Positions 1 to 8,903 of a stretch of 64,000 nucleotides of DNA are shown here, piece after piece. Positions within the stretch are counted from its first letter, which is position 1, and every line of letters starts with the position of its first letter. The translations under genes were made by a program, and so were the position numbers. Where the stretch lies: contig CAZCGU010000015.1 in assembly GCA_964498525.1 (NCBI GenBank), forward strand, positions 1 to 64,000, given 5' to 3'. The notes beneath the pieces were generated by a model that made no database searches, was not told where the DNA came from, and worked only from the letters and a program-made list of their open reading frames with translations. The stretch is from DTU098 sp964498525 (lineage in GTDB: Bacteria > Bacillota > Desulfotomaculia > Desulfotomaculales > Pelotomaculaceae).

Positions 1-236
1 CCCATGGTTTAAGCTGCCACGGGCTTATCACTTTTTTTAAACTGTAAAAGTCGGGTTATAGCAGTTACTTAGCACCTACGGTTAAAAATAACAACCTGTG
101 CAAGTTATCATTCTGACGTGGCTATCGCTGCCCATAGCCATACTTATGACGGTTGAAAAAATGCAGGGAAAGTCCAGCAGCTCTAATTCTCCGAGTTTTT
201 TATCCGTCAGTTACATTCGTTTTATGCTTTTAACCA

Positions 237-265
237 TTGCCATATTTTTTACCGTGTGCTAATAT
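237..265 (+). promoter_or_regulatory. Sigma-A promoter for the aroF-tyrA-aroA leader
   Basis: A TTGCCA -35 box (237-242) and a TAATAT -10 box (260-265) are separated by exactly 17 bases. Transcription would start near 272, giving a leader of about 390 nt before aroF. Confidence 0.6.
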
Positions 266-288
266 AAAGGGAATTTCAGGGATATTTA

Positions 289-445
289 CCCTGGATTGCT
301 GTCCCGGCGGCAGGCAGGATTCTGGAGATATGGGTGTAATATCCGGTACCCCGGGACTTCGGTTGGTTAACTTGTTTGTACGGAAGGTTCCACGGCAGGA
401 CGGTTTAATTGCCCGGGTTGAAAAACCGGGCGCAAATTCCAGGGT
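289..445 (+). promoter_or_regulatory. Structured 5' leader domain, possible riboswitch of unknown class
   Basis: A closing stem pairs CCCTGGATTGC (289-299) with GCAAATTCCAGGG (433-445), with a small bulge. Inside it a perfect 7-bp helix pairs GTCCCGG (301-307) with CCGGGAC (351-357), and a GC-rich hairpin at 411-431 is capped by a GAAA tetraloop. A terminator follows at 510-536 and the aro genes after that. I find no T-box core (TGGNACC) and no motif of a riboswitch class I know. The regulatory role is inferred from the promoter-structure-terminator-gene order. Confidence 0.45.
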
Positions 446-509
446 TTGAGGACAAGGTAGAACGGCAGAACGGAAGGGGAGGCGGTAAGTATGTGCTTAT
501 GGTCTGGTT

Positions 510-536
510 AAACACACCTTCTCGGGTGTTTTTTTA
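510..536 (+). terminator. Intrinsic terminator in the aroF leader
   Basis: AAACACACC (510-518) pairs with GGGTGTTT (524-531), with one bulged base, and a T run follows. It lies 130 bases upstream of the aroF start, so it can act as an attenuator. Confidence 0.6.
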
Positions 537-665
537 ATTTGACCCGTGATACCGGGCGTTTGCGGCGCTTTACCGGCATGGCCCAGTTTGCCCTTTGGCT
601 TTTACGGAAAACATAGTATAAGTAAAAAAAGTAAGTACCAATCGGGAAGACATGGAGGGAAGAAG

Positions 666-1682
666 ATGATCGTGGTTATGAGTCACTGCGCCACGGAAGA
701 AGAAATAAAAGCCGTTTTGGTCTGGCTGGAACGGGAAGGCTTTCAGATTCACCTGTCCCGGGGGGTGGAACGAACCATCATAGGGGCCATAGGGGACAGG
801 ACACGCCTGGCCGGATCGGGTCTGGAAGCCATGCAGTCCGTGGAAAAGGTTGTCCCCATCCTGCAGCCTTATAAACTTGCCAGCAGGACCTTTCAGGAAA
901 AGGACACAGTCATCCGGGTGGGCGGACTGGAAATAGGAGGGGATACCATCCACGTTATGGCCGGGCCCTGCGCAGTGGAAAGCAGGGAACAGCTTTTGCA
1001 GTCAGCCCGGATTGTCCGGGATGCCGGCGCTACCATGTTGCGGGGCGGGGCTTTCAAGCCCAGGACTTCGCCCTATTCCTTTCAGGGGCTGGAGGAGGAA
1101 GGTTTAAAACTCCTGGCGGAGGCACGGGAGGAAACGGGTCTTCTGATTGTTACCGAGGTCATGGATGCCAGGACCCTGGAACTGGTTGCGGAATACGCGG
1201 ATATTTTACAAATTGGCGCCCGCAATATGCAGAATTTTTTGCTGCTCAGGGAAATGGCCAGGGTTGATAAGCCGATATTGCTGAAAAGAGGACCTTCGGC
1301 CACCATTGAGGAGTGGCTGATGGCGGCGGAGTACATCATGTCCGGGGGTAATTATAAGGTAATTCTGTGTGAGCGCGGTATCCGCAGCTTTGAAAGCTAT
1401 ACCCGGAATACGCTGGATCTGACGGCCGTGCCGGTGGCGAAGGATCTATCCCATCTGCCGGTTATAGTGGATCCCAGCCACGCCATCGGCAAGTGGCGTT
1501 ATGTTCCGTCCATGGCCAGGGCGGCTCTGGCAGCAGGCGCCGATGGGGTGTTGGTGGAGATGCATCCAAAGCCGGCCGAAGCCCTTTGCGATGGCTCCCA
1601 GTCCCTTACACCGGCTAATTTTACCGCTATGATGAAGGACTTGCGCAGATTTGCCGGCGCCCTGGGGAGGAAAATGCCTTGA
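666..1682 (+). CDS. aroF: 3-deoxy-7-phosphoheptulonate (DAHP) synthase, type I-beta
   Basis: It condenses phosphoenolpyruvate and erythrose 4-phosphate, the first step of the shikimate pathway, in the cytosol. The 338-residue protein has a ferredoxin-like N-terminal domain (about residues 1-70), as in Thermotoga-type enzymes, followed by the barrel. GPCAVES, RGGAFKPRTSPY, KRGPSATIEEW and VDPSHAIG are visible; these supply PEP and metal ligands. The ATG at 666 is chosen because GGAGGGAAG lies just before it; the open frame extends upstream to 546 without a ribosome site. The stop overlaps the tyrA start, so the two are translationally coupled. The fused N-terminal domain suggests feedback control by aromatic amino acids, which is family knowledge. 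Confidence 0.95.
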   Translation: MIVVMSHCATEEEIKAVLVWLEREGFQIHLSRGVERTIIGAIGDRTRLAGSGLEAMQSVEKVVPILQPYKLASRTFQEKDTVIRVGGLEIGGDTIHVMAGPCAVESREQLLQSARIVRDAGATMLRGGAFKPRTSPYSFQGLEEEGLKLLAEAREETGLLIVTEVMDARTLELVAEYADILQIGARNMQNFLLLREMARVDKPILLKRGPSATIEEWLMAAEYIMSGGNYKVILCERGIRSFESYTRNTLDLTAVPVAKDLSHLPVIVDPSHAIGKWRYVPSMARAALAAGADGVLVEMHPKPAEALCDGSQSLTPANFTAMMKDLRRFAGALGRKMP

Positions 1683-2782
1683 CTCCGGAGTTCGACCGGG
1701 TAGCCATCGTGGGCGTCGGCCTCATCGGCGGGTCCCTGGGTATGGCTCTGTGCAGGCGCGGGCTGGCCCGGGAGGTGGTGGGAACGGGCTCCGGGGCGGA
1801 AAATTTGCGCCTGGCCCTGGAGCTGGGTGCGATTAACAGTTTTACCCTTTCCCCGGCCGGGGCGGTGACCGGAGCGGACCTGGTGATCATCGCCACCCCG
1901 GTTAGCGCCACCATCCCTGCTCTCCTGGAATTGCTGCCCCATCTCACCCCTGGGACTGTGGTGACCGATGTGGGGAGCACCAAGGGTGAAGTGGTACGTG
2001 AAGGGGAAAGGGCGGTTACGCCCGGGATCAGCTTTGTGGGGGGGCATCCCATGTCCGGCTCGGAGAAAACCGGTGTCCAGGGCGCCGACCCCTATTTGTT
2101 TGAAAACGCCTTCTATGTTATCACGCCGACCCCGCAAACATCACCCGGGGCCCTGTCTTATGTCAGGAAATTAGCCGGGGGAGTTGGGGCGCGGGTTATA
2201 GAAATGGAACCGGAGGCCCATGACCGGGCCGTTTCAGCTGTCAGCCACCTGCCTCATCTGATTGCGGCGGCGCTGGTCAACACGGTAGCCCGGTCGCCTG
2301 GCAGTGAAAACGCCCTGCCCCTGGCCGCGGGAGGGTTTAGGGATACCACCCGGATTGCCTCGGGCAGTCCTTCCCTGTGGCGGGATATTTTTATCTCCAA
2401 CCGCCGGCAGGCGCTCGGGATGCTTCAGTATTTCAAGAAGGAACTGGACTTGTTTGAGGATATGCTCCTGGCTGGGGATGGCAGGGCAATTGAGACCTGG
2501 TTGGATTGCGCCAGGCAGGCTCGCTCGGAAATACCTTCTAAAACCAGGGGTTACCTGCCCGTTCTCCATGAGCTGGTGCTTACTGTGCCCGACAGGCCCG
2601 GTGCCATTAACGGTTTTACCCTGCACCTGCTGAAAGCGGGGATAAATATTAGCGACATCGAGATCCTGAGGGTCCGGGAGGGTGAAGGGGGCACCATCAG
2701 AGTTGGTCTGGCAACGGAGGAGGAGCGGGAAAAAGCGGTCCGGGTGTTGCGGGAGCAAGGTTACCCGGTATACGTAAAATAA
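1679..2782 (+). CDS. tyrA: Prephenate dehydrogenase with C-terminal ACT domain
   Basis: It oxidatively decarboxylates prephenate to 4-hydroxyphenylpyruvate on the tyrosine branch. The 367-residue protein opens with a Rossmann motif GVGLIGGSLG (residues 11-20); GGHPMSGSEKTG and the AVSHLPHL helix are typical of the dehydrogenase. The last 75 or so residues form an ACT domain (LTVPDRPGAING), the usual site of tyrosine feedback. The start is TTG, sharing the TTGA overlap with the aroF stop, and GGGGAGGAAA precedes it. Confidence 0.95.
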   Translation: MTPEFDRVAIVGVGLIGGSLGMALCRRGLAREVVGTGSGAENLRLALELGAINSFTLSPAGAVTGADLVIIATPVSATIPALLELLPHLTPGTVVTDVGSTKGEVVREGERAVTPGISFVGGHPMSGSEKTGVQGADPYLFENAFYVITPTPQTSPGALSYVRKLAGGVGARVIEMEPEAHDRAVSAVSHLPHLIAAALVNTVARSPGSENALPLAAGGFRDTTRIASGSPSLWRDIFISNRRQALGMLQYFKKELDLFEDMLLAGDGRAIETWLDCARQARSEIPSKTRGYLPVLHELVLTVPDRPGAINGFTLHLLKAGINISDIEILRVREGEGGTIRVGLATEEEREKAVRVLREQGYPVYVK

Positions 2783-2894
2783 GAACCTTCGTTCATCCGG
2801 TTTGTTACGGTGATACAACCGGGGCGCATTTCAGCTTGAAGCGTCTGCCTGCCCCCTGTTCATCAGCCCCATTATCTATTAAGGGTGAGGTAAT

Positions 2895-4190
2895 TTGGAT
2901 CTATTAGTTAAACCGGCCCGTTCCCTGCGGGGTACGGTGTCCGTTCCCGGAGACAAATCAGTCTCCCACCGGGCGGTTATGCTGGGCGCCCTGGCGGAAG
3001 GAGACACCATAATTGAAAATTTTCTGCCCGGTGAGGACTGCCGGGCGACAGTGGCTTGTTTTCAAAAACTGGGTGTTGAAATCACCTGGACCGGGCAGGA
3101 TTCGCTTCGGGTTCAGGGGAGTGGTTTGGACGGCCTGCGGGAACCGGAGGACGTTCTGGACGCCGGCAATTCAGGCACTACCCTGCGCCTGCTCCTGGGA
3201 ATTATAGCGGCCCAGCCATTTTTCAGCGTACTTACCGGAGACGCTTCCCTGCGGCGGCGCCCCATGGCCAGGGTTGTCGGCCCCCTGATCCTGATGGGGG
3301 CCAGGATTGAAGGCCGGCAGGGCGGGAACCTGGCTCCCCTGGCTGTACGGGGCGGCAGTTTAAAACCCCTTCATTATACCTCCCCGGTAGCCAGCGCCCA
3401 GGTCAAGTCAGCGATTCTCCTGGCAGGACTTTATGCCGGCGGGGTTACTTGCGTAACCGAACCGCACCGTTCCAGAGATCACACCGAGCGTATGCTCGGG
3501 TATTTCGGGGCCAGGGTGGACGTGTCCGGTATGACGGTCCGGCTTACGGGCAGGCCGCGCCTTCTGGGGAAGAGAATTATCATTCCGGGAGACCTGTCTT
3601 CGGCGGCTTTTCTCATGGTGGCGGCAGCCTCCCTGCCGGGGTCGGATCTGACCCTGGCCAGGGTGGGAATAAATCATGCCAGAAGCGGGATCATTGACGC
3701 TCTGACCGGCATGGGGGCCTCAATTGAATTGCTGAATCCCCGGGAGGAGGGGGGGGAACAGGTGGCGGAGATCCGGATCCGCTACACAGGAAATCTGAAG
3801 GGCATAGCGGTGGGAGGTGAAATGATTCCCCGTTTAATAGATGAAATACCCGCCCTGGCTGTGGCAGCCGCCCTGGCCGAAGGCAGGACGGAAATACGGG
3901 ATGCGGCGGAGTTGAAGGTTAAAGAGAGCAACCGGATCTCCACGGTGGCCGGAATGCTTGAATCCTTTGGGGCTGCCGTGGAAGAATTGCCCGACGGACT
4001 TCTGGTGAGGGGAGGGCAACCCCTGCGGGGTTGCGCCTGCCAGAGCCACGGTGACCACCGCATTGCCCTGGCAGCAGCGGTAGCCGGGCTGCTGGCGGAA
4101 GGGGAAACCACGGTGTCCGATGCGGAGTGTATAGATGTGTCATTTCCCGGTTTTTCCAGCGTCCTAAAAGAGATCCGGTTGGGAGATTAA
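2895..4190 (+). CDS. aroA: 3-phosphoshikimate 1-carboxyvinyltransferase (EPSP synthase)
   Basis: It transfers enolpyruvyl from PEP to shikimate 3-phosphate. The 431-residue length is normal. Characteristic stretches are GDKSVSHRAVML near the N-terminus, LDAGNSGTTLRLL around residue 88, VKSAILLAGLYA, and the C-terminal KVKESNRI and HGDHRIALA motifs. The start is TTG at 2895 after AAGGGTGAGG. It lies 112 bases after tyrA on the same strand and is probably in one transcript with aroF and tyrA. Members whose N-terminal motif reads GDKSVSHR are often grouped with class II enzymes; I cannot test that here. Confidence 0.95.
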   Translation: MDLLVKPARSLRGTVSVPGDKSVSHRAVMLGALAEGDTIIENFLPGEDCRATVACFQKLGVEITWTGQDSLRVQGSGLDGLREPEDVLDAGNSGTTLRLLLGIIAAQPFFSVLTGDASLRRRPMARVVGPLILMGARIEGRQGGNLAPLAVRGGSLKPLHYTSPVASAQVKSAILLAGLYAGGVTCVTEPHRSRDHTERMLGYFGARVDVSGMTVRLTGRPRLLGKRIIIPGDLSSAAFLMVAAASLPGSDLTLARVGINHARSGIIDALTGMGASIELLNPREEGGEQVAEIRIRYTGNLKGIAVGGEMIPRLIDEIPALAVAAALAEGRTEIRDAAELKVKESNRISTVAGMLESFGAAVEELPDGLLVRGGQPLRGCACQSHGDHRIALAAAVAGLLAEGETTVSDAECIDVSFPGFSSVLKEIRLGD

Positions 4191-4505
4191 CTGGGGTTTC
4201 CTCAAAGGAGATGTTGTCTCCCGTTCTTACCGTCATCCTGTTATTTCCCTCTTTTTTTCCGCATCCTGTGGCGCACGATTTGTCTGTAACAATTTGTGCC
4301 GCAACAAATAAAATGGCCAACGCCAATTCCTCCCTATCTTCGGGTTTTGCCAGTGTATTAAAAATTTACCGGGTAGAATAATACAGTCTGGAAGGGTTTT
4401 TCCCCTCCTGGCTTTTTATTTTCAGATAAAAAAAGGAAAAAAAAGTACTATGTCGAATTGAGTAAAAAGAATTGCTTAATACGTAAAAATATTTCAGGAG
4501 GGGTC
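4191..4505 (+). other. Intergenic region between aroA and cmk
   Basis: It holds no convincing gene. A 56-codon frame beginning with ATG at 4210 has a Shine-Dalgarno-like AAAGGAG directly abutting the start, which is too close. The only other element is a weak terminator-like hairpin at 4390-4418. Confidence 0.5.
4390..4418 (+). terminator. Possible terminator after aroA
   Basis: GGAAGGG (4390-4396) can pair with CCCCTCC (4402-4408) with one mismatch, and CTTTTTATTTT follows. It would separate the aro genes from cmk. Confidence 0.4.
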
Positions 4506-5180
4506 ATGGCTGCGAACCCCAATATAGCCATAGACGGACCAGCCGGCTCCGGCAAGAGCACGGTGGCCCGGATGGTAGCTAAAGAGCTTGGTTTCACCTA
4601 TGTAGATACGGGGGCCATGTACCGGGCTGTAACATTAAAGGCGCTTCAGGAAGGAACTGACTTGAACGACAGGGAGGCGTTGGTGCAGGTTGCCAGGTCT
4701 GCCTCGATCGAGCTGGTTCCGGGCGAAGATTCAATGCTTAAAGTGCTTTTAAACGGTGCAGATGTCACCCGGGCTATCCGTGGTCCGGAAGTATCCGGAA
4801 GTGTTTCCCTGGTGGCCAGGGTGCCTGCGGTGAGAAATCACCTTGTGGAGTTGCAAAGATCCATGGCCCGCCAGGGCGGCGTGGTCATGGAAGGGCGGGA
4901 TATAGGGACAGTGGTTTTACCTGATGCCCGGTTTAAAATATTTCTTACAGCCTCCCCCGGTGAGCGGGCCAGGAGGCGCAGGGGAGAGTTGATGGAAAAG
5001 GGCGCTAACGTGGACCTGCGCCAGGTGGAAGAGGAAATTCTCGCCAGGGACAGGATTGACACCCGAAGGGAAACGGCTCCGCTCAGACCTGCCTTGGATG
5101 CAGAGGTTATTGACTCTTCAACATATACGGCTGAACAGGTTGTAGAAATGATTTTGACGCGGGTTTCAGCCTGGTGGTAG
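4506..5180 (+). CDS. cmk: Cytidylate kinase
   Basis: It phosphorylates CMP and dCMP. The 224-residue protein starts with IAIDGPAGSGKSTVA (a P-loop), has YVDTGAMYRA, and MEGRDIGTVVLPDA for nucleotide-monophosphate binding; the RRRGEL and RDRIDTRRE segments are typical of the lid. The ATG at 4506 is chosen over an upstream in-frame start at 4458 because CAGGAGGGG lies immediately before it and homology begins there. It overlaps plsC by 7 bases. In Bacillus, cmk also precedes the S1 gene, as here. Confidence 0.95.
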   Translation: MAANPNIAIDGPAGSGKSTVARMVAKELGFTYVDTGAMYRAVTLKALQEGTDLNDREALVQVARSASIELVPGEDSMLKVLLNGADVTRAIRGPEVSGSVSLVARVPAVRNHLVELQRSMARQGGVVMEGRDIGTVVLPDARFKIFLTASPGERARRRRGELMEKGANVDLRQVEEEILARDRIDTRRETAPLRPALDAEVIDSSTYTAEQVVEMILTRVSAWW

Positions 5181-5761
5181 GACCTGTGATCTTCAGGACG
5201 CTAAAGTTTCTGGTCCGCATTATCCTGGTTGTGGTGCGGCGCTGGGAAATTGAGGGTGCGGAGAACATCCCGGGCAGTGACGGCGTGGTTTTGGTGGCCA
5301 ATCATGTCAGTTACTGGGATCCGGTGGTTGTAATTTGCGCTTTCAAGCGCAAGGTTTACTTTATGGCTAAGGCCGAGCTGTTCAAAATTCCCGTAGTGGG
5401 TTATGTGGTAGGCATATCCGGAGCTTTTCCGGTTCGGCGCGACCGGACTGATCGCAACGCTATTAGGACCGCCTTAAGGCTCCTGGAAGAAGGGGAAGTG
5501 GTGGGGGTGTTCCCCGAGGGTACGCGAAGCCACAGCGGCGAAATGCTGAAGCCCCATTTAGGAGCCGCCATGCTGGCGCTTAAATCGGGTGCGCCGGTTT
5601 TACCCGTTGCGGTTAGCGGGACCAGGGGGTTCTGGGGTAAAATAAGGGTTCGTGTGGGCCGGCCCATTCCGGTGGAATCATTTAAAACCGGCTCCAGAGG
5701 GGACCTGGAAAGTTTAAGCGATTTGGCCATGTCACGCATTGGGGCTCTTCTTGGGGAGTAA
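5174..5761 (+). CDS. plsC: 1-acyl-sn-glycerol-3-phosphate acyltransferase
   Basis: It acylates lysophosphatidic acid to phosphatidic acid at the membrane. The 195-residue protein has the catalytic NHVSYWD (HX4D) motif near residue 41 and the glycerophosphate-binding FPEGTRS motif near residue 114. The start is either GTG at 5174 (overlapping the cmk stop) or GTG at 5186; the site AGGA lies between them, so the choice is uncertain. With plsY (15161-15748) and gpsA (15763-16806), three steps of phosphatidic acid synthesis are encoded in the window. Confidence 0.9.
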   Translation: MVGPVIFRTLKFLVRIILVVVRRWEIEGAENIPGSDGVVLVANHVSYWDPVVVICAFKRKVYFMAKAELFKIPVVGYVVGISGAFPVRRDRTDRNAIRTALRLLEEGEVVGVFPEGTRSHSGEMLKPHLGAAMLALKSGAPVLPVAVSGTRGFWGKIRVRVGRPIPVESFKTGSRGDLESLSDLAMSRIGALLGE

Positions 5762-5850
5762 AAGACGGAATTCCCTTAAATTAATAAATTGCCGGAAGGA
5801 ATTGACGGGGCTTCAACGAAGTAATATTAGATGTAAAAAGCGGTGATTTT

Positions 5851-8001
5851 GTGGAAGTATGGTTAGCCCAGAAAGCCGGGTTTTGTTTTGGCGTAAAAAG
5901 GGCCATCGACATGGCCCGGGCAACTGTAGACAACAGGGAAGGCCCGATTTATTCCCTGGGCCCCTTGATCCATAATCCCCAGGTGGTCTCTTGCCTGGCG
6001 CGAATGGGTCTTGAGAAAATAAATGATATCGGGGAGATTAAAAGAGGTACGCTGGTCATCAGATCCCACGGTGTGAGTCCGGCTTTGCTGGAATCCGCCC
6101 GGGAAAAAGGGTTGGATATTGTGGACGCCACTTGTCCCTTTGTCCGCAGGGCGCAGGATCTGGCCCGTGAGTTGTCCGGCGAAAACATACAGGTGGTGGT
6201 GGTTGGTGACAGGGAACATCCGGAAGTCCAGGGGATAATCGGCTGGACTTCCGGGAAAGCGGTGGTAGTGGAGAATCCAGAGGAAGCCGCCGAACTGGCG
6301 GTGGCGGGGCTGGTCGGGGTAGTTGCCCAGACAACCCAACCCCGGGAGAATTTTGATTCTGTGGTAGAGGTTTTGCGAAAGACAGGTGCGGAGGTCAGGG
6401 TTTGCAATACTATTTGCAATGCAACGGCCGAGCGGCAAAAAGCCGCCCTTGAGCTTGCCCGGCAGGTGGAGGTCATGGTTGTGGTAGGGGGTATAAACAG
6501 CGCCAACACAAGAAAGTTGGCCAACCTGTGCCACACATCGGGGACGCGGACCTACCATATCGAGGAAGCGGGCCAGATGGATCCGGCCTGGTTTCGGGGG
6601 GTGAAAGTGGCAGGGTTAACGGCGGGTGCATCCACACCTGACTGGATTATAGAGGAGGTTATAAGACGAATGAGTGAGTACGAAGAAAACAACAGCACTG
6701 AAGAAGTAAACAATCCCGAAGAAGTAAGTAATCCTGAAGAAACAACTGATTCCGAAGAAGTAAGCAATCCCGAAGAAGCAACTGATTCCGAAGAAGTAAG
6801 CAATCCTGAAGAAGCAACTGATTCCGAAGAAGTAAACGATTCCGAAGAAGAAATGAAGGACGCGGTGGAAGTAAAGGCCGTCCGCCATGGTGATATTGTC
6901 AAGGGCACTGTTGTCCACGTTGGCCTGGACGAAGTTATGGTGGATATCGGTGCAAAGTCGGAAGGCATTATCCCTGCAAGGGAGCTGTCCTGCTGTGAAG
7001 TTACCTCCATTCAAGACCTGGTCAAGGTGGGGGATGAAATAGAAGTATACGTTCTGAAAGCAGAGGATAATGAGGGTAAGCTTATTTTATCCAAAGAAAA
7101 AGCTGACGCCGAAAAAGCCTGGTTCAGGCTGGAGGAAGTTTTAAATACCCAGGAACCGGTTGAAGGAACGGTCCGGGAAGTTGTAAAAGGCGGCCTTCTG
7201 GTAGACGTGGGTGTACGTGCTTTTTTACCGGCTTCCCTGGTTGACAGAGGGTATGTAGAGGACCTCTCCAAGTACCTGGGGCAGGTTATTACAACCCGGG
7301 TAATCGAATTAAACCGCGGCCGCAAGAAAGTTATTCTATCACGCAAGGCTGTGCTGGAAGAAGAATATGCCAGGCTGCGGGAAGAATTGCTGGAAAATTT
7401 GCAGGAAAACGAGATTGTCAAGGGCATTGTACGGCGCCTGACTCAATTTGGCGCCTTTGTGGATATCGGGGGCGTAGACGGTCTTTTGCATATTTCCGAA
7501 ATGTCCTGGCACCGCATTAACCACCCGTCGGAAGTGGTTAAAGTAAGCGATGAAATTGAAGTTATGGTTTTAAAAATAGACCGGGAAAACGAAAAGATAT
7601 CCCTGGGATTAAAACAGGTTCTGCCCAACCCGTGGGATACGGTGGCGGAGAAATACGCCATCGGCAGTATTGTCCTGGCCAAAGTGGTCCGACTGGCTCC
7701 TTTTGGCGCCTTTGTCCAGTTGGAGCCCGGCGTGGAAGGACTTGTTCACATTTCCCACCTGGCGGAGCGGCACATTGCCAAACCGGATGAAGTTGTTACC
7801 GAGGGCGAAGAGGTGAATGTAAAGGTCTTAAGTGTAGACCCTGTGGAGAAAAGGATCCGTCTCTCCATCCGGGAGGTTGCTAAAGAAAAACAAACCCGGG
7901 AGTTTCAGGACTACAGTCACAGTAAGCCCCAGGATAACAGCGACGTGGTAACCATCGGTGACATGGTGGGCGACCTGTTTGAGAAAAAAGAAAACGAGTA
8001 A
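5851..8001 (+). CDS. ispH: IspH (HMBPP reductase) fused to a four-domain ribosomal protein S1
   Basis: The 716-residue protein joins two functions. Residues 1-275 are 4-hydroxy-3-methylbut-2-enyl diphosphate reductase, the last step of the MEP isoprenoid pathway: the iron-sulfur cysteines are C12, C95 and C189, and H41 and H73 sit in the conserved HNPQV and SHG motifs. Residues about 277-335 are an acidic, repetitive linker (alternating EEVSNP and EEATDS hexamers). Four S1 RNA-binding domains follow at about 345-413, 430-500, 515-585 and 600-670. The fusion is known in Clostridia and related Firmicutes; the repeat linker is specific to what I see here. The start is GTG with only a weak ribosome site. 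Confidence 0.95.
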   Translation: MEVWLAQKAGFCFGVKRAIDMARATVDNREGPIYSLGPLIHNPQVVSCLARMGLEKINDIGEIKRGTLVIRSHGVSPALLESAREKGLDIVDATCPFVRRAQDLARELSGENIQVVVVGDREHPEVQGIIGWTSGKAVVVENPEEAAELAVAGLVGVVAQTTQPRENFDSVVEVLRKTGAEVRVCNTICNATAERQKAALELARQVEVMVVVGGINSANTRKLANLCHTSGTRTYHIEEAGQMDPAWFRGVKVAGLTAGASTPDWIIEEVIRRMSEYEENNSTEEVNNPEEVSNPEETTDSEEVSNPEEATDSEEVSNPEEATDSEEVNDSEEEMKDAVEVKAVRHGDIVKGTVVHVGLDEVMVDIGAKSEGIIPARELSCCEVTSIQDLVKVGDEIEVYVLKAEDNEGKLILSKEKADAEKAWFRLEEVLNTQEPVEGTVREVVKGGLLVDVGVRAFLPASLVDRGYVEDLSKYLGQVITTRVIELNRGRKKVILSRKAVLEEEYARLREELLENLQENEIVKGIVRRLTQFGAFVDIGGVDGLLHISEMSWHRINHPSEVVKVSDEIEVMVLKIDRENEKISLGLKQVLPNPWDTVAEKYAIGSIVLAKVVRLAPFGAFVQLEPGVEGLVHISHLAERHIAKPDEVVTEGEEVNVKVLSVDPVEKRIRLSIREVAKEKQTREFQDYSHSKPQDNSDVVTIGDMVGDLFEKKENE
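6700..6850 (+). repeat. In-frame tandem repeat encoding the acidic IspH-S1 linker
   Basis: Units of 18 bases alternate (GAAGAAGTAAGCAATCCY and GAAGAAGCAACTGATTCC), giving a 36-base period repeated about four times with small changes. All unit lengths are multiples of three, so gains or losses keep the frame. Confidence 0.85.
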
Positions 8002-8021
8002 TTTTTTATAATAAAAAGAAT

Positions 8022-8046
8022 GCGGTGGATAACCGCTTTTTTTTTG
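8022..8046 (+). terminator. Intrinsic terminator after ispH-rpsA
   Basis: GCGGT (8022-8026) pairs with ACCGC (8032-8036), followed directly by a long T run. Confidence 0.75.
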
Positions 8047-8111
8047 CATATTTTTAAATCCGGTGTGGCAGTCTAAACTTGATATTTGTTGATACAAGGA
8101 GGCTGAGGCAC

Positions 8112-8903
8112 TTGGAACGGTTTCCCGTGGGAATCATTATCCTGATTGTTGTTTCAATTCTTATTTACCTGGGCCTGGCCCATCGTGCCCTGGACCGGAT
8201 GCGGCTATCCGACCGGGGGGCGCTGGTTGTTATCGCGGCCATTATTCTGGGCAGTTTTATCAACATTCCCCTGGGGTTTCTCCCCTTTACAACTTCGGTA
8301 AATGTGGGGGGGGCACTGGTGCCAATCGGCCTGGCGATTTACCTTCTCCTCCGGGCGGGCACTGCAAAAGAATGGATCAGGGCTCTGGCCGGCGCCGCAA
8401 TCACAGCTGTGGCAGTTTATGTGGTGGGTTCCCTGATTAATACCGGTACAACCATGGAACCGGCAGGACGTTTTGCCTTTATTGATGCAATTTACCTTTA
8501 CCCCCTGGCAGGGGGTATTGTCGCCTATCTGATCGGAAGGTCAAGGAGGGCTGCTTTTATAGCTGCAACCCTGGGCGTGCTGCTGGTGGACATTTTTCAT
8601 TATGTCTGGTTATTGGGGCAACCGGGGGCCCCTCAGAATTATGCTGTGGCCATCGGCGGGGCCGGGGCCTTTGATACCATTGTTCTGGCGGGGATTGTAG
8701 CCATCCTTCTGGCCGAGCTCATTGGCGAATCCTTAGAGCGGTTTGCGGGCGGACCCAAGATCGAAGGCCGCCCTCCGGAACTGATCAAAGCCCTCAAAAA
8801 ACCGGAGCTGAACAGGCCCGGAGAACAAGACCAAAAGAGCGCCGGGCGGAACGGAATTAAGGACGATGAAAAAAAGGCGGGTGAACTTGGTGGGCAGGAA
8901 TAG
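8112..8903 (+). CDS. DUF1614 family integral membrane protein
   Basis: The protein of about 263 residues has an N-terminal membrane helix and about six or seven further hydrophobic segments, ending in a charged, hydrophilic tail (KPELNRPGEQDQK region). It matches the DUF1614 pattern; no biochemical role is known to me. The TTG at 8112 is chosen over an upstream in-frame TTG at 8079 because AAGGAGG lies at 8097-8103, eight bases before it. It overlaps the SpoIIP-like gene by 38 bases and heads a run of overlapping sporulation genes, which suggests a role in sporulation. Confidence 0.75.
   Translation: MERFPVGIIILIVVSILIYLGLAHRALDRMRLSDRGALVVIAAIILGSFINIPLGFLPFTTSVNVGGALVPIGLAIYLLLRAGTAKEWIRALAGAAITAVAVYVVGSLINTGTTMEPAGRFAFIDAIYLYPLAGGIVAYLIGRSRRAAFIAATLGVLLVDIFHYVWLLGQPGAPQNYAVAIGGAGAFDTIVLAGIVAILLAELIGESLERFAGGPKIEGRPPELIKALKKPELNRPGEQDQKSAGRNGIKDDEKKAGELGGQE

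Noticed and set aside
237..449. 70-codon plus-strand frame in the aroF leader
   Set aside because: It has no ribosome site and lies across the paired leader domain.
272..665. T-box leader for aroF
   Set aside because: The order promoter-structure-terminator fits, but there is no TGGNACC core; the nearest match (GTAGAACGGCAG at 456-467) has the wrong bases where tRNA would pair.
3919..4326. 135-codon minus-strand frame across the aroA 3' end with a GGGAGGA site
   Set aside because: Most of it is antisense to conserved aroA sequence and no domain is visible. The ribosome-like site alone is weak evidence.
6700..6850. Possible CRISPR-like repeat array
   Set aside because: The repeats are contiguous, in-frame and code for the acidic linker; there are no spacers.
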